From Haliscomenobacteraceae bacterium (GTDB lineage Bacteria; Bacteroidota; Bacteroidia; Chitinophagales; Saprospiraceae), in assembly GCA_947501115.1 (NCBI GenBank), contig CANMVX010000004.1, positions 1 through 64,000 of the forward strand: a stretch of 64,000 bases of DNA, in the 5' to 3' direction. How positions within the stretch are numbered: position 1 is the stretch's first letter; the number at the start of each line of letters is the position of its first letter. The notes below the pieces were generated by a model. It made no database searches and was not told the DNA's origin. It saw only the letters and a list, made by a program, of their open reading frames with translations. The position numbers were made by a program, and so were the translations under genes. This document shows, piece by piece, positions 24,386 to 34,513 of this stretch.

Positions 24386-26459
24386 AATATATAACCACTT
24401 TTCTAATAGAAAAAGTAATCTGTTACTTTCTTTGGTATTCGTTACTTTAATGACTTCTTTGAGTGCTGTTGGACAATCAGATACCTTTGAATTACCAGCC
24501 GTTCCAATTACCGCTTCAAGAATATTGGTAGAAAGCCGTCGTATAAATCAAGCGGTAACTACCTTAACGGAAGATATTTTGTTAAAGGGACAGGCAAGAA
24601 CATCGCTTCAGGATTATGCCGCTTACGTTCCAGGTGTTTTGGCTCAAAATGCTGAAAATTATGCTCAGGATGTAAGAATATCCATTCGTGGATTTGGTTC
24701 CAGGTCTGCCTTTGGTATTCGCGGTGTTAGAATTTTAGTCGATGGTATTCCTGAAACAACCCCCGACGGACAGGCCAATGTAGATAATATCGATCCAGCT
24801 TTCATTCAAACGATGGAGGTTATCAGGGGGGTGAGTACCGTTCTTTATGGTAATGCGGCCGGTGGCGTTTTGGCCCTTTATACAAAAGATCCAACCTCTT
24901 CATTTTCAATGAATTCAGGTTACCTTTTAGGGAGTAATGGCATGAAGAAATTAGATATTTGGATGGGTGGTAAAAATACAAAAAGAGAATGGAGTGTTTT
25001 TGGAAGTAATTTTTCTCATACAGGATTTAGGGACTGGAGTCAGACGAAAACAAATTTATTTAATGGTAAATATGTTATTCATCTGCCAAAGGGTAAGTTG
25101 AAATTTTTATTAAATTGGGCTTCGAGCCCGCTGGCTAACGATCCTGGGGCTTTAGTTTCTTCTGAGCTTAGTTTATCGAGAAAGTCAGCATTTAGCAGAA
25201 ATATTCAGTTTAAGGCAGGGGAGGAGTTAGTTCAATACAGAATAGGCAGTACCTGGGATCAGCAATTAAAAAATAATAAGCAAATTCAGGTATATTCCTT
25301 TTATTCAAAACGTATTTTTGATAACAGACTTCCCTTTGAAGCCGGTGGTTATGTTTCATTTACCAGACAATTTTGGGGTGGAGGTGCCTCATTGCAGCAG
25401 TTAAAACCTACTTTTCAATGGTTAATTGGCATGGAAGCATCCAGTCAGGTTGACAATAGACAGAGATTCGCTAATAAACTCGGGGTAAAAGGTAATCTGA
25501 ATTTAGACCAGAAAGAGTTATTCCAGGGTGGAGGTATTTATGGCCAGTATCGTTATTTTTTCAGTAAAAAATGGGAAGGGGTATTGGGCGCCAGATTGGA
25601 TAAAATTAATATGGGCGTAGAAGATCTTTTTTTAACAGACGGTAATAATAGCGGAAATATCGACTACCTTAGGCTGAATCCTTCCTTAGGTTTCGTATAT
25701 AAAATGTCCACATCGTCCAGTATTTTTGGGGATTGGAGTAAACATTTTGAAACACCGGCACTTACAGAGCTCAGCGCAAATCCAAGTAATCTGGGTGGTT
25801 TTAACCCTGATTTAAAACCCCAGACTTCCTCACAATTCTCACTGGGTTATCGATATAAAAAAGTAAAATGGCTTACATCAGAGGTGTCGATATATCAAAT
25901 TGATTTAAAAGATGAATGGATAGCTTATGGATTAGAGGCTTTTCCCGGTCGAACTTTTTATAAAAATGCAGGGGTTTCCAGAAGAAATGGATTAGAAATA
26001 TTTACTCATTTTTTTCCTGAAAGTAAAGTAAGTACTATCATGTCACTTACCTTGGCTGGTCACACCTTTAAAGAGTACCTCTCAGGTTCACAAAATTATG
26101 CAGGCAACTGGGTCCCTGGTTTCTCCCCTTTTCAGTTGTTTACAGAAGTAAGATCCCAGTGGAATAAATCACTCTTCTTCTCCGCAAATATGAGGTCTAT
26201 GGGCAAACAATTTGTCAATGACAGTAATACTATTTCTGTTCCCGGATATATTTTACTAGGGGCAAGGTGCCAATATATACTGCCAGTTAAATCATCTGGA
26301 ATTGAAATTTTTGGTGGAGTAAACAACTTGCTAAATGTTGATTATTTTTCAAATATTAGAATCAATGCAGCAGCCAATAGATTCTTTGAACCAGCGTCAG
26401 GCAGAACTTTTTATCTTGGATTGAGATTAAATGTTAATCCGGTAAATAAAAATGGATAA
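24372..26459 (+). CDS. TonB-dependent outer membrane receptor
   Basis: A 695-residue receptor with a GTG start inside the end of the peptidase gene, a signal peptide (ending SAVGQ), a plug domain (VPITASRI, TSLQDYAAYVPGV, VRISIRGFGSRSAFGIRGVRILVDGIPETTPDGQ) and a 22-strand-type barrel ending in an aromatic-rich last strand (GRTFYLGLRLNV). It lacks the CarboxypepD-like N-terminal domain of the second receptor here. The plug resembles FecA/siderophore-type receptors. It overlaps fdhD by 8 bases; a molybdate or metal link is possible but speculative. Confidence 0.9.
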   Translation: MRKSKIYNHFSNRKSNLLLSLVFVTLMTSLSAVGQSDTFELPAVPITASRILVESRRINQAVTTLTEDILLKGQARTSLQDYAAYVPGVLAQNAENYAQDVRISIRGFGSRSAFGIRGVRILVDGIPETTPDGQANVDNIDPAFIQTMEVIRGVSTVLYGNAAGGVLALYTKDPTSSFSMNSGYLLGSNGMKKLDIWMGGKNTKREWSVFGSNFSHTGFRDWSQTKTNLFNGKYVIHLPKGKLKFLLNWASSPLANDPGALVSSELSLSRKSAFSRNIQFKAGEELVQYRIGSTWDQQLKNNKQIQVYSFYSKRIFDNRLPFEAGGYVSFTRQFWGGGASLQQLKPTFQWLIGMEASSQVDNRQRFANKLGVKGNLNLDQKELFQGGGIYGQYRYFFSKKWEGVLGARLDKINMGVEDLFLTDGNNSGNIDYLRLNPSLGFVYKMSTSSSIFGDWSKHFETPALTELSANPSNLGGFNPDLKPQTSSQFSLGYRYKKVKWLTSEVSIYQIDLKDEWIAYGLEAFPGRTFYKNAGVSRRNGLEIFTHFFPESKVSTIMSLTLAGHTFKEYLSGSQNYAGNWVPGFSPFQLFTEVRSQWNKSLFFSANMRSMGKQFVNDSNTISVPGYILLGARCQYILPVKSSGIEIFGGVNNLLNVDYFSNIRINAAANRFFEPASGRTFYLGLRLNVNPVNKNG

Positions 26460-27297
26460 TCAACAAAGTACCATACTATCTGTCGATTCGGTAAATATCA
26501 GCCGTTTTTTCAATAATGGTTCGCAGGAGTCAATGGTTGATTCCGTCGTTGTGGAATCACCTGTTGAAATATATGTAAAATACGGGCCTATAGAAGACAG
26601 GAAAATAAAGAAAATAGCCATGATAATGAGATCTCCCGGAGAAGATTTGGCATTGGCTGTTGGCTTCCTTTTTACGGCGGGCATTATACATCGGAGAGAC
26701 GATATTTTGCCTACTCAGAAAACTACGTATTTTCAAAAAATACAATTGGTTGAGTTAGCTTATCATTTTAATCCTATTTTTCCAAAAGATGACAGAATAT
26801 TTATAGTAAATGCTGCTTGTGGTGTTTGTGGCGCCCCCAATACAGAGGCTTTACAAGGAAATATCCCATATCCTTCCTGGGGAAAATCGAAAATAGTCAA
26901 AAGAGAAATAATCTTTGGATTAGTGAACAAGACGAAAGCATTGCAGCCACTTTTTAATAAAACGGGAGGGTCTCATGCTGTCTGCTGGTTTAATAATGCA
27001 GGGGAATTATTGCAGGTTGCGGAAGATATTGGCAGACACAATGCGCTAGATAAGGTCTTAGGGCATGCTTTGTTAAAAGATAAAAATATTCGCATGGAAG
27101 GATTTTTATTCTTTAGCGGAAGGGCAGGATTTGAAATGCTACAAAAAGCAGCCAGAGCAGGTATAAATCTTGTCGTAGCCATTGGTGCGCCAAGTAGTCT
27201 AGCCATAGAGATTGCAGAAGAAAATGATATTACGCTGGTTGGGTTTACTAATAATAATTCTTTCAATGTTTATACTCACGATCATAGAATTCAATAA
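26452..27297 (+). CDS. fdhD: Formate dehydrogenase accessory sulfurtransferase FdhD
   Basis: FdhD transfers sulfur from a cysteine desulfurase to the molybdenum bis-MGD cofactor, needed by formate dehydrogenase and relatives. The 281 residues show the family's CxxC loop (NAACGVCGAPNTEAL, about 125), GGSHAVCWFNNAGELL, AEDIGRHNALDKVLGHAL, FFSGRAGFEMLQKAARAGI and AIGAPSSLAIEIAE. No molybdoenzyme gene lies in the window, so its client must be encoded elsewhere. It is translationally coupled to the upstream TonB receptor. Two class V desulfurase genes near 60-62 kb are potential sulfur donors, but nothing links them directly. Confidence 0.95.
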   Translation: MDNQQSTILSVDSVNISRFFNNGSQESMVDSVVVESPVEIYVKYGPIEDRKIKKIAMIMRSPGEDLALAVGFLFTAGIIHRRDDILPTQKTTYFQKIQLVELAYHFNPIFPKDDRIFIVNAACGVCGAPNTEALQGNIPYPSWGKSKIVKREIIFGLVNKTKALQPLFNKTGGSHAVCWFNNAGELLQVAEDIGRHNALDKVLGHALLKDKNIRMEGFLFFSGRAGFEMLQKAARAGINLVVAIGAPSSLAIEIAEENDITLVGFTNNNSFNVYTHDHRIQ

Positions 27298-27392
27298 AAC
27301 ATCCTTTTTTTTTATTTTTTTGGCACCTATTTAGAACTACTTTTCATTTTGTTTATTTAATAGGTTTATAATCATTACATATCATTGCTTTT

Positions 27393-29807
27393 ATGTTAAA
27401 AAATTATCTAGCGCTTACCGTTGCTTTCACCTTTTTATTTCTTAGTCAGGTAAATGGACAAACAGGCATAATAAAGGGAAAAATTACTAATAAATTGACC
27501 AATGAAGCCATTGGTTTCGCTACGGTCGTTATTCCTGAAATAAATAAAGGGGTCACCTCTGATGAATCGGGGAATTATGAAATAACAGGACTTACTCCGG
27601 GTTTGTATAATGTAACAGCCAGTTATTTAGGATTTAAAGACGGTTCTGCCTTTGAAATTCAGGTTACCAATGCAAGGCCTGCTCAGGTAGATTTTGAATT
27701 GGAAGAATCTATTGAGGAACTTACAGAGGTAGTGGTTCAGGCATCTCCATTTAAAAAAACGGAGGAAAGTCCTGTTTCCCTAAGGACAATAGGTATAGCT
27801 GAAATTCAAAGAAACCCGGGAGGAGCGAGAGATATATCCAGAGTTATTCAATCTTTGCCCGGTGTGACTACTACGGCATCTTTCAGAAATGATTTAATCA
27901 TCAGGGGAGGGGCACCAAACGAAAATCGTTTTTTCCTAGATGATGTAGAAGTACCTAATATTAATCACTTTGCGACACAAGGGGCATCGGGTGGGCCGGT
28001 GGGCCTTATAAATGTAAATTTTATTAACGAGGTGGATTTTTTCTCGGGTGCCTTTCCTGCAAATAGAGGAAATGCTCTAAGTTCTGTGTTTAATTTTAAA
28101 CAAAGAGAGGGTAGAAGTGATAGAATTGGAGGTAACTTTATGGTGGGTGCCTCTGATATTGGATTAACTTTAGAAGGTCCTATTGGTGATAAAGGCACTT
28201 TTTTAGTGTCGAGCCGCAGATCGTATTTGCAATTTTTATTTCAGGCTATCGGACTTCCATTTTTACCTACCTACAATGATTTTCAGGCAAAAATTAAATT
28301 TAAACTGGACGAAAAAAATGAGTTGACCTTTATTGGACTGGGGGCCATTGATCAATTTGAACTCAATCTGGAGGCAAATGAAACCGAAGATCAACAGTTT
28401 CTATTGGATCAGCTTCCAACTACGCCTCAATGGAATTATACGAATGGTCTGGTATGGAAGCACTTTACTCAAAAGGGCTATTGGACTTTCGTTTTATCAA
28501 GAAATATGCTTGATAATAAGGCAATTAAATATGCTGGAAATGATGATAGTAAACCTGAAAACAAAATATTAGACTATCAGTCACAAGAAATCGAAAATAA
28601 GTTACGGATTGAAAGAACACTGAGAACGGGTGATTTTAAACTAACTTATGGGGGCGGCTATGAATTTGTCAAATACAATAATAATACCTTCAATAGAATT
28701 TTTACGGGTTCGGGGGCTCAAACTATCAATTATAGTTCTGCCTTTAATATGGGTAAGTATAGTCTGTTTTCTCAGGCAAGTCAAAGCTTTAATAACGAGA
28801 AACTGGTTCTTTCAGCGGGTTTAAGAGTAGATGGTAATACCTATTCTAAAGATATGTCCAATCCTTTAAATCAACTCTCTCCGCGTATTTCTTTAGCTTA
28901 CTCGCTTACAAAAAGATTGTCGGTGAATTTCAATACCGGAATCTTCTATCAATTACCGCCTTTTACTATTCTTGGTTATCAACAAAATGGTGAATTTGTA
29001 AATAAGACAAATAACATTAAGTATGTAGGTAATAAGCAAGTGGTTCTGGGGCTTGAGTTTAATACAGATTTCAACGCCAAGATTACCATTGAATCATTTT
29101 ATAAGTTTTATAATAATTATCCATTTTTACTCAGAGATAGTGTGACCTTAGCCAATTTGGGGGGAGATTTCGGTGTTATTGGCAACGAACCTGCCATTCC
29201 AAGGTCAAATGGTAGAAGCTACGGATTTGAGTTTCTTTATCAGCAAAGATTATACAAAGGGTTTTATGGAATTTTTGCCTATACTTTAGGTTGGAGTGCC
29301 TTTGAGGATAAAAAAGGCGACCTCGTTTCTTCTTCTTGGGATGCAAGGCACATCATCAGCACAACCTTAGGGAAAAAGTTTAAGAAAAATTGGGAAATTG
29401 GTATGAACTGGCGCTTCCAAAGTGGTTTACCATTTACTCCTTTTTCTCCCGCTTCCTCTCTCGTCGCCAATTGGTCGGTGAATAACAGGGGTATTTTAGA
29501 TTTTAACCAAATCAATACCTTGCGTCGGGAGGCATTTAATACGGTGGATATTCGCGTCGATAAAAAATGGTTTTTTACAAAATGGAGTCTTAATCTTTAT
29601 TTAGATATTGAAAATATTACGGGTAATGCTATTCCAAGTAATCAATTGATTTTAGATAGAGCAAAAGATGCCGATGGAAGACCTGTAGGTGGACCGGTAA
29701 TTATTAATCCGACGGCACCTTTAGCTGAGCAAAGATATTTGTTGAAAACAATAACTGATGCACAGGGGACATTGCTTCCTACGATTGGCATTATGATTGA
29801 ATGGTAA
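27393..29807 (+). CDS. TonB-dependent receptor with CarboxypepD-like N-terminal domain
   Basis: An 804-residue outer membrane receptor: signal peptide (ending SQVNGQ), a CarboxypepD_reg-like beta-sandwich (GIIKGKITNKLTNEAIGFATV ... YNVTASYLGF, about 25-110), a plug (VIQSLPGVTTTASFRNDLIIRGGAPNENRFFLDDVEVPNINH split over 150-190) and a beta-barrel ending TIGIMIEW. No SusD partner follows, so it is not a classical Sus system; the substrate is unknown. The 95 bases before it hold an AT-rich promoter region. The DinB-family gene begins 18 bases after it ends. Confidence 0.9.
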   Translation: MLKNYLALTVAFTFLFLSQVNGQTGIIKGKITNKLTNEAIGFATVVIPEINKGVTSDESGNYEITGLTPGLYNVTASYLGFKDGSAFEIQVTNARPAQVDFELEESIEELTEVVVQASPFKKTEESPVSLRTIGIAEIQRNPGGARDISRVIQSLPGVTTTASFRNDLIIRGGAPNENRFFLDDVEVPNINHFATQGASGGPVGLINVNFINEVDFFSGAFPANRGNALSSVFNFKQREGRSDRIGGNFMVGASDIGLTLEGPIGDKGTFLVSSRRSYLQFLFQAIGLPFLPTYNDFQAKIKFKLDEKNELTFIGLGAIDQFELNLEANETEDQQFLLDQLPTTPQWNYTNGLVWKHFTQKGYWTFVLSRNMLDNKAIKYAGNDDSKPENKILDYQSQEIENKLRIERTLRTGDFKLTYGGGYEFVKYNNNTFNRIFTGSGAQTINYSSAFNMGKYSLFSQASQSFNNEKLVLSAGLRVDGNTYSKDMSNPLNQLSPRISLAYSLTKRLSVNFNTGIFYQLPPFTILGYQQNGEFVNKTNNIKYVGNKQVVLGLEFNTDFNAKITIESFYKFYNNYPFLLRDSVTLANLGGDFGVIGNEPAIPRSNGRSYGFEFLYQQRLYKGFYGIFAYTLGWSAFEDKKGDLVSSSWDARHIISTTLGKKFKKNWEIGMNWRFQSGLPFTPFSPASSLVANWSVNNRGILDFNQINTLRREAFNTVDIRVDKKWFFTKWSLNLYLDIENITGNAIPSNQLILDRAKDADGRPVGGPVIINPTAPLAEQRYLLKTITDAQGTLLPTIGIMIEW

Positions 29808-29824
29808 TTAAAAAAAGTATATAC

Positions 29825-30379
29825 ATGGAACATACGCAACTTAACCTCTCTGAAGAACAATTATTTCCCTATAAATTTCCCGTTGGGAAGTTTATACAAC
29901 CCGATACTATTTCTCAGGCAGACCAGCAAACATGGACGGCTTACCTGGGAGAATTTCCAGCCCTGTTAAATAAGGTAGTGGCTGGTTGGACAGAAGAAAA
30001 ATGGGATACTCCATACAGACCAGGTGGTTGGTCTGCCAGACAACTAGTCCATCATATCGCCGATAGTCACGCTCAGGCTATGTTTCGAATTAAACTGGCC
30101 TTAACAGAAAATGAACCGACCATAAAGCCTTATCATCAGGATGGTTGGGGTAATTTATCGGATAGTCTTAAAGCCCCGGCAGAATGGTCCCTAAGTATGA
30201 TTGAAGGGGTACATGGCAGATGGAGTTTTATGTTGTCTCAACTGTCAGCAGAGGAATGGCAGAAAACCTTTTTTCATCCCGATATGAAATACCTTTTTAC
30301 CATCGAACGGGCAACAGCGCTTTATTTTTGGCATTCCAGGCACCATTTGGCGCATTTGTCCAAAATGAATGATAAATAA
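29825..30379 (+). CDS. DinB/YfiT-family putative metal-dependent hydrolase or thiol transferase
   Basis: A 184-residue four-helix-bundle protein from the ATG at 29825. It matches the YfiT/BstA branch: FPVGKFIQPD, RPGGWSARQLVHHIADSHAQAMFRIKLAL spans the first His ligand, and HSRHHLAHLSKM near the C-terminus gives the others. Family members bind Zn or Ni through three histidines, and some transfer bacillithiol to toxic electrophiles. The role here is likely detoxification or hydrolysis, with unknown substrate. The ORF track's start lies eight codons upstream, overlapping the receptor gene. Confidence 0.85.
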   Translation: MEHTQLNLSEEQLFPYKFPVGKFIQPDTISQADQQTWTAYLGEFPALLNKVVAGWTEEKWDTPYRPGGWSARQLVHHIADSHAQAMFRIKLALTENEPTIKPYHQDGWGNLSDSLKAPAEWSLSMIEGVHGRWSFMLSQLSAEEWQKTFFHPDMKYLFTIERATALYFWHSRHHLAHLSKMNDK

Positions 30380-30393
30380 AATAGGTTAAATCT

Positions 30394-30401
30394 TATATTT
30401 G
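30394..30401 (+). promoter_or_regulatory. -7 promoter element of gatB
   Basis: TATATTTG lies 17 bases before the gatB ATG and matches TAnnTTTG exactly; the expected transcription start would be about 10 bases before the start codon, leaving a very short leader. A clear -33 TTG is not seen. Confidence 0.5.
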
Positions 30402-30418
30402 CCCTGTAAGAAAAAATT

Positions 30419-31867
30419 ATGGGGCAAGAAGCATTCGAAACGATTATTGGCTTAGAAGTTCATGTGCAATTAAGCACGGAAAGTAAAGCCTTTTGCAGAG
30501 ATAAAACTGAGTTTGGGGGTAGTCCTAATTCCCAGATAAGTGCCATTTCATTGGGCCATCCAGGCACTTTACCCTTTATGAATAAAAAGCAAGTCCAATA
30601 TGCCACAAGGCTTGGACTTGCTTTAAATGGTGTTGTCAATGCGATGAATACTTTTGACAGGAAAAATTATTTTTACGCAGATCTTCCTAAGGGTTATCAG
30701 ATTACGCAAGATAAAAAACCTATCAGTGTAGGCGGTTATCTTCCCATAAAAATGGGGGATGTCTGGAAAAATATTAGAATTCATCATATTCATATCGAGG
30801 AAGATGCGGGTAAATCTATACATACCCTACATGATTCAAAATCGTTTATAGATTTAAATAGAGCTGGTATGCCTCTCATTGAAATCGTTACTGAACCAGA
30901 TCTTCGTTCAGGTGCTGAGGTAGATGCTTTTATGACAGGCATCAGGCAACTCGTTCGTTATCTGGAGATATCCGATGGAAATATGGAGGAGGGTTCCCTT
31001 CGTTGTGATGTGAATATTTCCATAAGACCGAAAGGAACAGATATTCTGAATAACCGCTGCGAAGTTAAAAATGTGAATTCAATGAAATTTGCCAGACAGG
31101 CCATTGAATTTGAAGAATTAAGACAGCAAAAAATAGTAGAAGAAGGGGGGACTGTCGCCCAGCAAACCCTTAATTTTGATCCTGCTACCGGAGTTACCTC
31201 TCCGTTAAGGTCTAAGGAAGATGCTCATGATTATAGGTATTTTCCCGAACCAGATTTACCACCTATCCAGTTAAGTGCAGATTTTCTTGCTACCGAAAGA
31301 AAAAATATTACGGTTCTTCCCTGGGAAGCCTTCCATTTTTTACATAATGAGCTTGGATTGCCGGTTCAAGAGGCTTCGATACTCTCGGAGTTGAAAGAGA
31401 TCTTTATTTATTATAAAAGTTTTTTGGAAAAGGTAGAAGACAAAAAATTACTTACCAATTTTATGGTGAATAAGTTGCTTCCTTCCCTTCACGAAAAGGG
31501 TCTTTCATTAGCCGATTCGCCGCTGTCTAAAGAAGGAATTTTACAATTTCTTTCCTTAATATCGTCAGAAAAATTAAGTCATTCCATTGCTTATCAGAAA
31601 TTATTCCCCCTTTGGATGGAAAATCCATCGCTCCATCCCTTAGATTTGGCTGAAAGTCAACAATGGTTACAAGAAAAAGAGGAGGGTAAAATTGAACTTA
31701 TTTTCAAAGAAATTATCGCAGAATATCCTCAAAAATGGTCGGAATTTACCTCTGGAAAAAAAGGCCTTGCTGGATTTTTTATGGGGGAATTAATGAAAAA
31801 AACAGGCGGAAAGTCAAATCCTAAAGAAGCTATGGATATTTTAATCTCCTTGCAGTTAAAAAAATGA
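30419..31867 (+). CDS. gatB: Aspartyl/glutamyl-tRNA amidotransferase subunit B
   Basis: GatB is the kinase-like subunit of GatCAB, which converts Glu-tRNA(Gln) or Asp-tRNA(Asn) to the amide form. Its 482 residues match along the whole length: IIGLEVHVQLSTESKAF, LGHPGTLPFMNKKQV, FDRKNYFYADLPKGYQITQ, HIEEDAGKSIH, NRAGMPLIEIVTEPD, GSLRCDVNISIRPKG and DYRYFPEPDLPP, then the C-terminal helical/YqeY tail domain (AGFFMGELMKKTGGKSNPK). The zinc-finger cysteines of many GatB proteins are replaced. gatA and gatC are not in the window. Confidence 0.97.
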   Translation: MGQEAFETIIGLEVHVQLSTESKAFCRDKTEFGGSPNSQISAISLGHPGTLPFMNKKQVQYATRLGLALNGVVNAMNTFDRKNYFYADLPKGYQITQDKKPISVGGYLPIKMGDVWKNIRIHHIHIEEDAGKSIHTLHDSKSFIDLNRAGMPLIEIVTEPDLRSGAEVDAFMTGIRQLVRYLEISDGNMEEGSLRCDVNISIRPKGTDILNNRCEVKNVNSMKFARQAIEFEELRQQKIVEEGGTVAQQTLNFDPATGVTSPLRSKEDAHDYRYFPEPDLPPIQLSADFLATERKNITVLPWEAFHFLHNELGLPVQEASILSELKEIFIYYKSFLEKVEDKKLLTNFMVNKLLPSLHEKGLSLADSPLSKEGILQFLSLISSEKLSHSIAYQKLFPLWMENPSLHPLDLAESQQWLQEKEEGKIELIFKEIIAEYPQKWSEFTSGKKGLAGFFMGELMKKTGGKSNPKEAMDILISLQLKK

Positions 31868-31894
31868 TTTTTAAAAAAGTTAAAACAGTTTAAA

Positions 31895-33448
31895 ATGGCC
31901 GATATTTCAAATTTCACACAGCATATTCTGGATGGTTATACTTTTTCAGATGATTATATCACCCTCGGCGGTGCCATGGTCGATGGACAGCCGGTAAAGG
32001 GTTTACACATTAAGGCGCCTTTAAGAATGTTTAATAGACATGGCCTTATTGCTGGTGCGACAGGAACTGGAAAAACTAAAACCTTGCAAGCGCTGGCTGA
32101 ATCTTTAGCGTCTAATGGGGTTTCTTGTTTATTAATGGATATTAAGGGCGATTTAAGTGGCATTTCTCAAAAAGGTACAGAAAATCCTAAAATAAAGGAA
32201 CGCGCAGATAAAACAGGTATTGATTGGTCGCCAACGCAAATTACCACTGAGTTTCTAACAATAAGTAAGGAAAATGGGGTTAGGCTCAGGGCAACTATTT
32301 CAGAATTTGGTCCTGTTTTGCTATCTAAAATATTGGACCTAAACGAAACCCAGGGTGGTCTTATCGCTCTCGTCTTTAAGTTTTGTGATGACAAAAATTT
32401 ACCTCTCTTAGATATCAAAGACTTTAGAAAAGCGTTGCAGTATGTTTCAAATGAAGCAAAGGCCGAAGTTGAAAATGCTTATGGTCTGATTAGCTCGGCA
32501 ACGGTGGGTACCGTTATGAGGAAATTACTTGAAATAGAAGAACAAGGTGCAGAGGTCTTCTTCGGTGAAAGGAGTTTCGATGTCGATGATCTTGTAGAAT
32601 TGGACGAAAATGGACGAGGTAAGGTGTATGTCTTAAGACTGTCTGATATTCAAACCAAACCTAAATTATTCTCTACTTTTATGCTTTGTCTTCTGGCTGA
32701 AATTTATGAGAAATTTCCTGAAAAGGGCGATAAGGAAAATCCTGAACTAGTCCTTTTTATTGATGAAGCTCACCTGATTTTTAATGAGGCTTCGGACGCT
32801 TTATTAGATCAGTTGGAGTCTATCATTAAACTGATTCGTTCCAAAGGGGTAGGCGTTTTCTTTTGTACACAGAATCCTACCGATGTTCCCGATGCTATAT
32901 TAAGCCAGCTAGGTATGAAAATACAACACGCTTTGCGTGCTTTTACTCCTAAAGATAGAACAGGAATCAAGAAAACGGCTGAGAATTACCCGGAATCAAT
33001 CTATTACAAAACAGATGAATTACTTACTCAGCTAGGTATTGGTGAAGCTATTATTACCGTGTTAAACGAAAAAGGTATTCCTACGCCGTTGGCCCATTCT
33101 ATGATGATAGCGCCAAGAACCCGAATGGACGTTATTACCAAAGAAGAACTAGATGCTAACGTTAAAGCATCAAAACTGGCTCAAAAATATAATGAGGAGG
33201 TGGATAGAGAATCCGCTTTTGAAATGCTGTCGGCAAAAATTAAACAAACAGATCCAGTTGAAAAAGAAGCGTCTAAAGTCTCGCCTCCTAAAAAAGCGGA
33301 GAAATCCGATTTTGAAAAAATTTTAGAGAGCAAAACAACTCAGGTCATTTTAAAAGAAGTAACCAGGGGAATTTTAGGCATTTTAGGCGCGAAAACAACA
33401 AGAAGGAAATCGTCATCTGGCGGTCTCGGAGGTATTCTGGGTTTTTAA
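31895..33448 (+). CDS. HerA-like ATPase, DUF853 family
   Basis: A 517-residue P-loop ATPase of the FtsK/HerA group (DUF853, E. coli YjgR type). Walker A is GATGTGKTKT (about residue 52), Walker B LVLFIDEAHLIF (about 290), followed by SKGVGVFFCTQNPTDVP, an arginine-finger-like region in the next domain, and a low-complexity, Lys-rich then Gly-rich tail (RRKSSSGGLGGILGF). The biological role of DUF853 proteins is not settled; DNA translocation is a family-based expectation. It follows gatB by 27 bases. Confidence 0.88.
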   Translation: MADISNFTQHILDGYTFSDDYITLGGAMVDGQPVKGLHIKAPLRMFNRHGLIAGATGTGKTKTLQALAESLASNGVSCLLMDIKGDLSGISQKGTENPKIKERADKTGIDWSPTQITTEFLTISKENGVRLRATISEFGPVLLSKILDLNETQGGLIALVFKFCDDKNLPLLDIKDFRKALQYVSNEAKAEVENAYGLISSATVGTVMRKLLEIEEQGAEVFFGERSFDVDDLVELDENGRGKVYVLRLSDIQTKPKLFSTFMLCLLAEIYEKFPEKGDKENPELVLFIDEAHLIFNEASDALLDQLESIIKLIRSKGVGVFFCTQNPTDVPDAILSQLGMKIQHALRAFTPKDRTGIKKTAENYPESIYYKTDELLTQLGIGEAIITVLNEKGIPTPLAHSMMIAPRTRMDVITKEELDANVKASKLAQKYNEEVDRESAFEMLSAKIKQTDPVEKEASKVSPPKKAEKSDFEKILESKTTQVILKEVTRGILGILGAKTTRRKSSSGGLGGILGF

Positions 33449-33541
33449 TTTCAATCTTTTTAAAGGCTGTTTTTTATAAAAATGTTGTGGGTATAGTATT
33501 TAGTTGTTATTTTCATTACTTTTAATGAAAAGCAACCTACT

Positions 33542-34513
33542 ATGACTCTAAATTTAAAAATGTGTATAAGCACCATCGCTTGTTTATTCACTCTTTCTCT
33601 GCATGCACAATCTGTTTCTACCAAGCCAAATTCAAAATTTGATGGTATTCAGATTGGTGTAATTACCTACTCTTACCGGAGTATGCCACATGATATAGAT
33701 AAATTAATTGAATTTTGCCTGGCTTCGGGCATCAGTGCCATTGAGTTGATGGGTGATGCAGTGGAAGAATATGCAGGGAAGCCAAAGGCTGATTTTTCAT
33801 GGAGGAGTGGTCCACGTCAGCCTATGACCGATTTGCAGAAAGCGCAAGTTGCTACTTATAATAAGCAAGTAGCCGATTGGAGAGCAACCGTTTCGATGGA
33901 TAAATTTATGGAGGTTAGGAAAAAGTTTGATGCCGCCGGTATCAAAATTTATGCCTTTAAACCTAATGCCTTTAGTCCAAATAATACCGATGAGGAGGTT
34001 TCTTACGGTATGCGTGTGGCTAAGGTTTTGGGTGCAAAATCAGTTACTCTGGAATTACCAAACGATCCAATGCAATCAAAAAGATTAGGAGAATTAGGTG
34101 AAAAACACAAAATGTTGGTTGGTTATCATAATCATACCCAGGCTACAGATGTTTTATGGGATGTTGCCCTCAGCCAATCACCCAACAACTCTATCAATTT
34201 TGATGCAGGTCATTATTTAGCCGCCGGAGGAAAAAACACCATTCCAGCTCTTCTCGCTTTTATTGAAAAAAATCATAAGCGCATAAGTAGCATGCATTTA
34301 AAGGATAGAACGACGCCTGAACATGGCGCAGGAAATTTACCATGGGGAACGGGTGATACCCCAATGAAGGAAATTTTTCAGTTGATGAAAGATAAAAAAA
34401 TGAAATTTCCAGTTTCAGTGGAACTGGAGTATGCAGTTCCTGAAGGTTCCGATGCTATTAAGGAAGTGGTAAAATGTGTGTCTCACGCAAAGAAAATGAT
34501 TTTAAGTGAATAA
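33542..34513 (+). CDS. Exported sugar phosphate isomerase/epimerase-like TIM barrel
   Basis: A 323-residue protein with a signal peptide (ending LHAQ) and an AP-endonuclease-2/xylose-isomerase-like barrel: IQIGVITYSYRSMP, GISAIELMGD, KVLGAKSVTLELP, HKMLVGYHNHTQ, INFDAGHYLAAGG, ISSMHLKDR and FPVSVELEY. Metal-ligand Glu, Asp and His positions are present. Such exported members in Bacteroidota often act on sugar derivatives, for example as 3-keto-glycoside hydrolases or epimerases; the substrate is unknown. Its last 8 bases overlap the next gene, giving a three-gene operon of exported proteins. Confidence 0.85.
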   Translation: MTLNLKMCISTIACLFTLSLHAQSVSTKPNSKFDGIQIGVITYSYRSMPHDIDKLIEFCLASGISAIELMGDAVEEYAGKPKADFSWRSGPRQPMTDLQKAQVATYNKQVADWRATVSMDKFMEVRKKFDAAGIKIYAFKPNAFSPNNTDEEVSYGMRVAKVLGAKSVTLELPNDPMQSKRLGELGEKHKMLVGYHNHTQATDVLWDVALSQSPNNSINFDAGHYLAAGGKNTIPALLAFIEKNHKRISSMHLKDRTTPEHGAGNLPWGTGDTPMKEIFQLMKDKKMKFPVSVELEYAVPEGSDAIKEVVKCVSHAKKMILSE

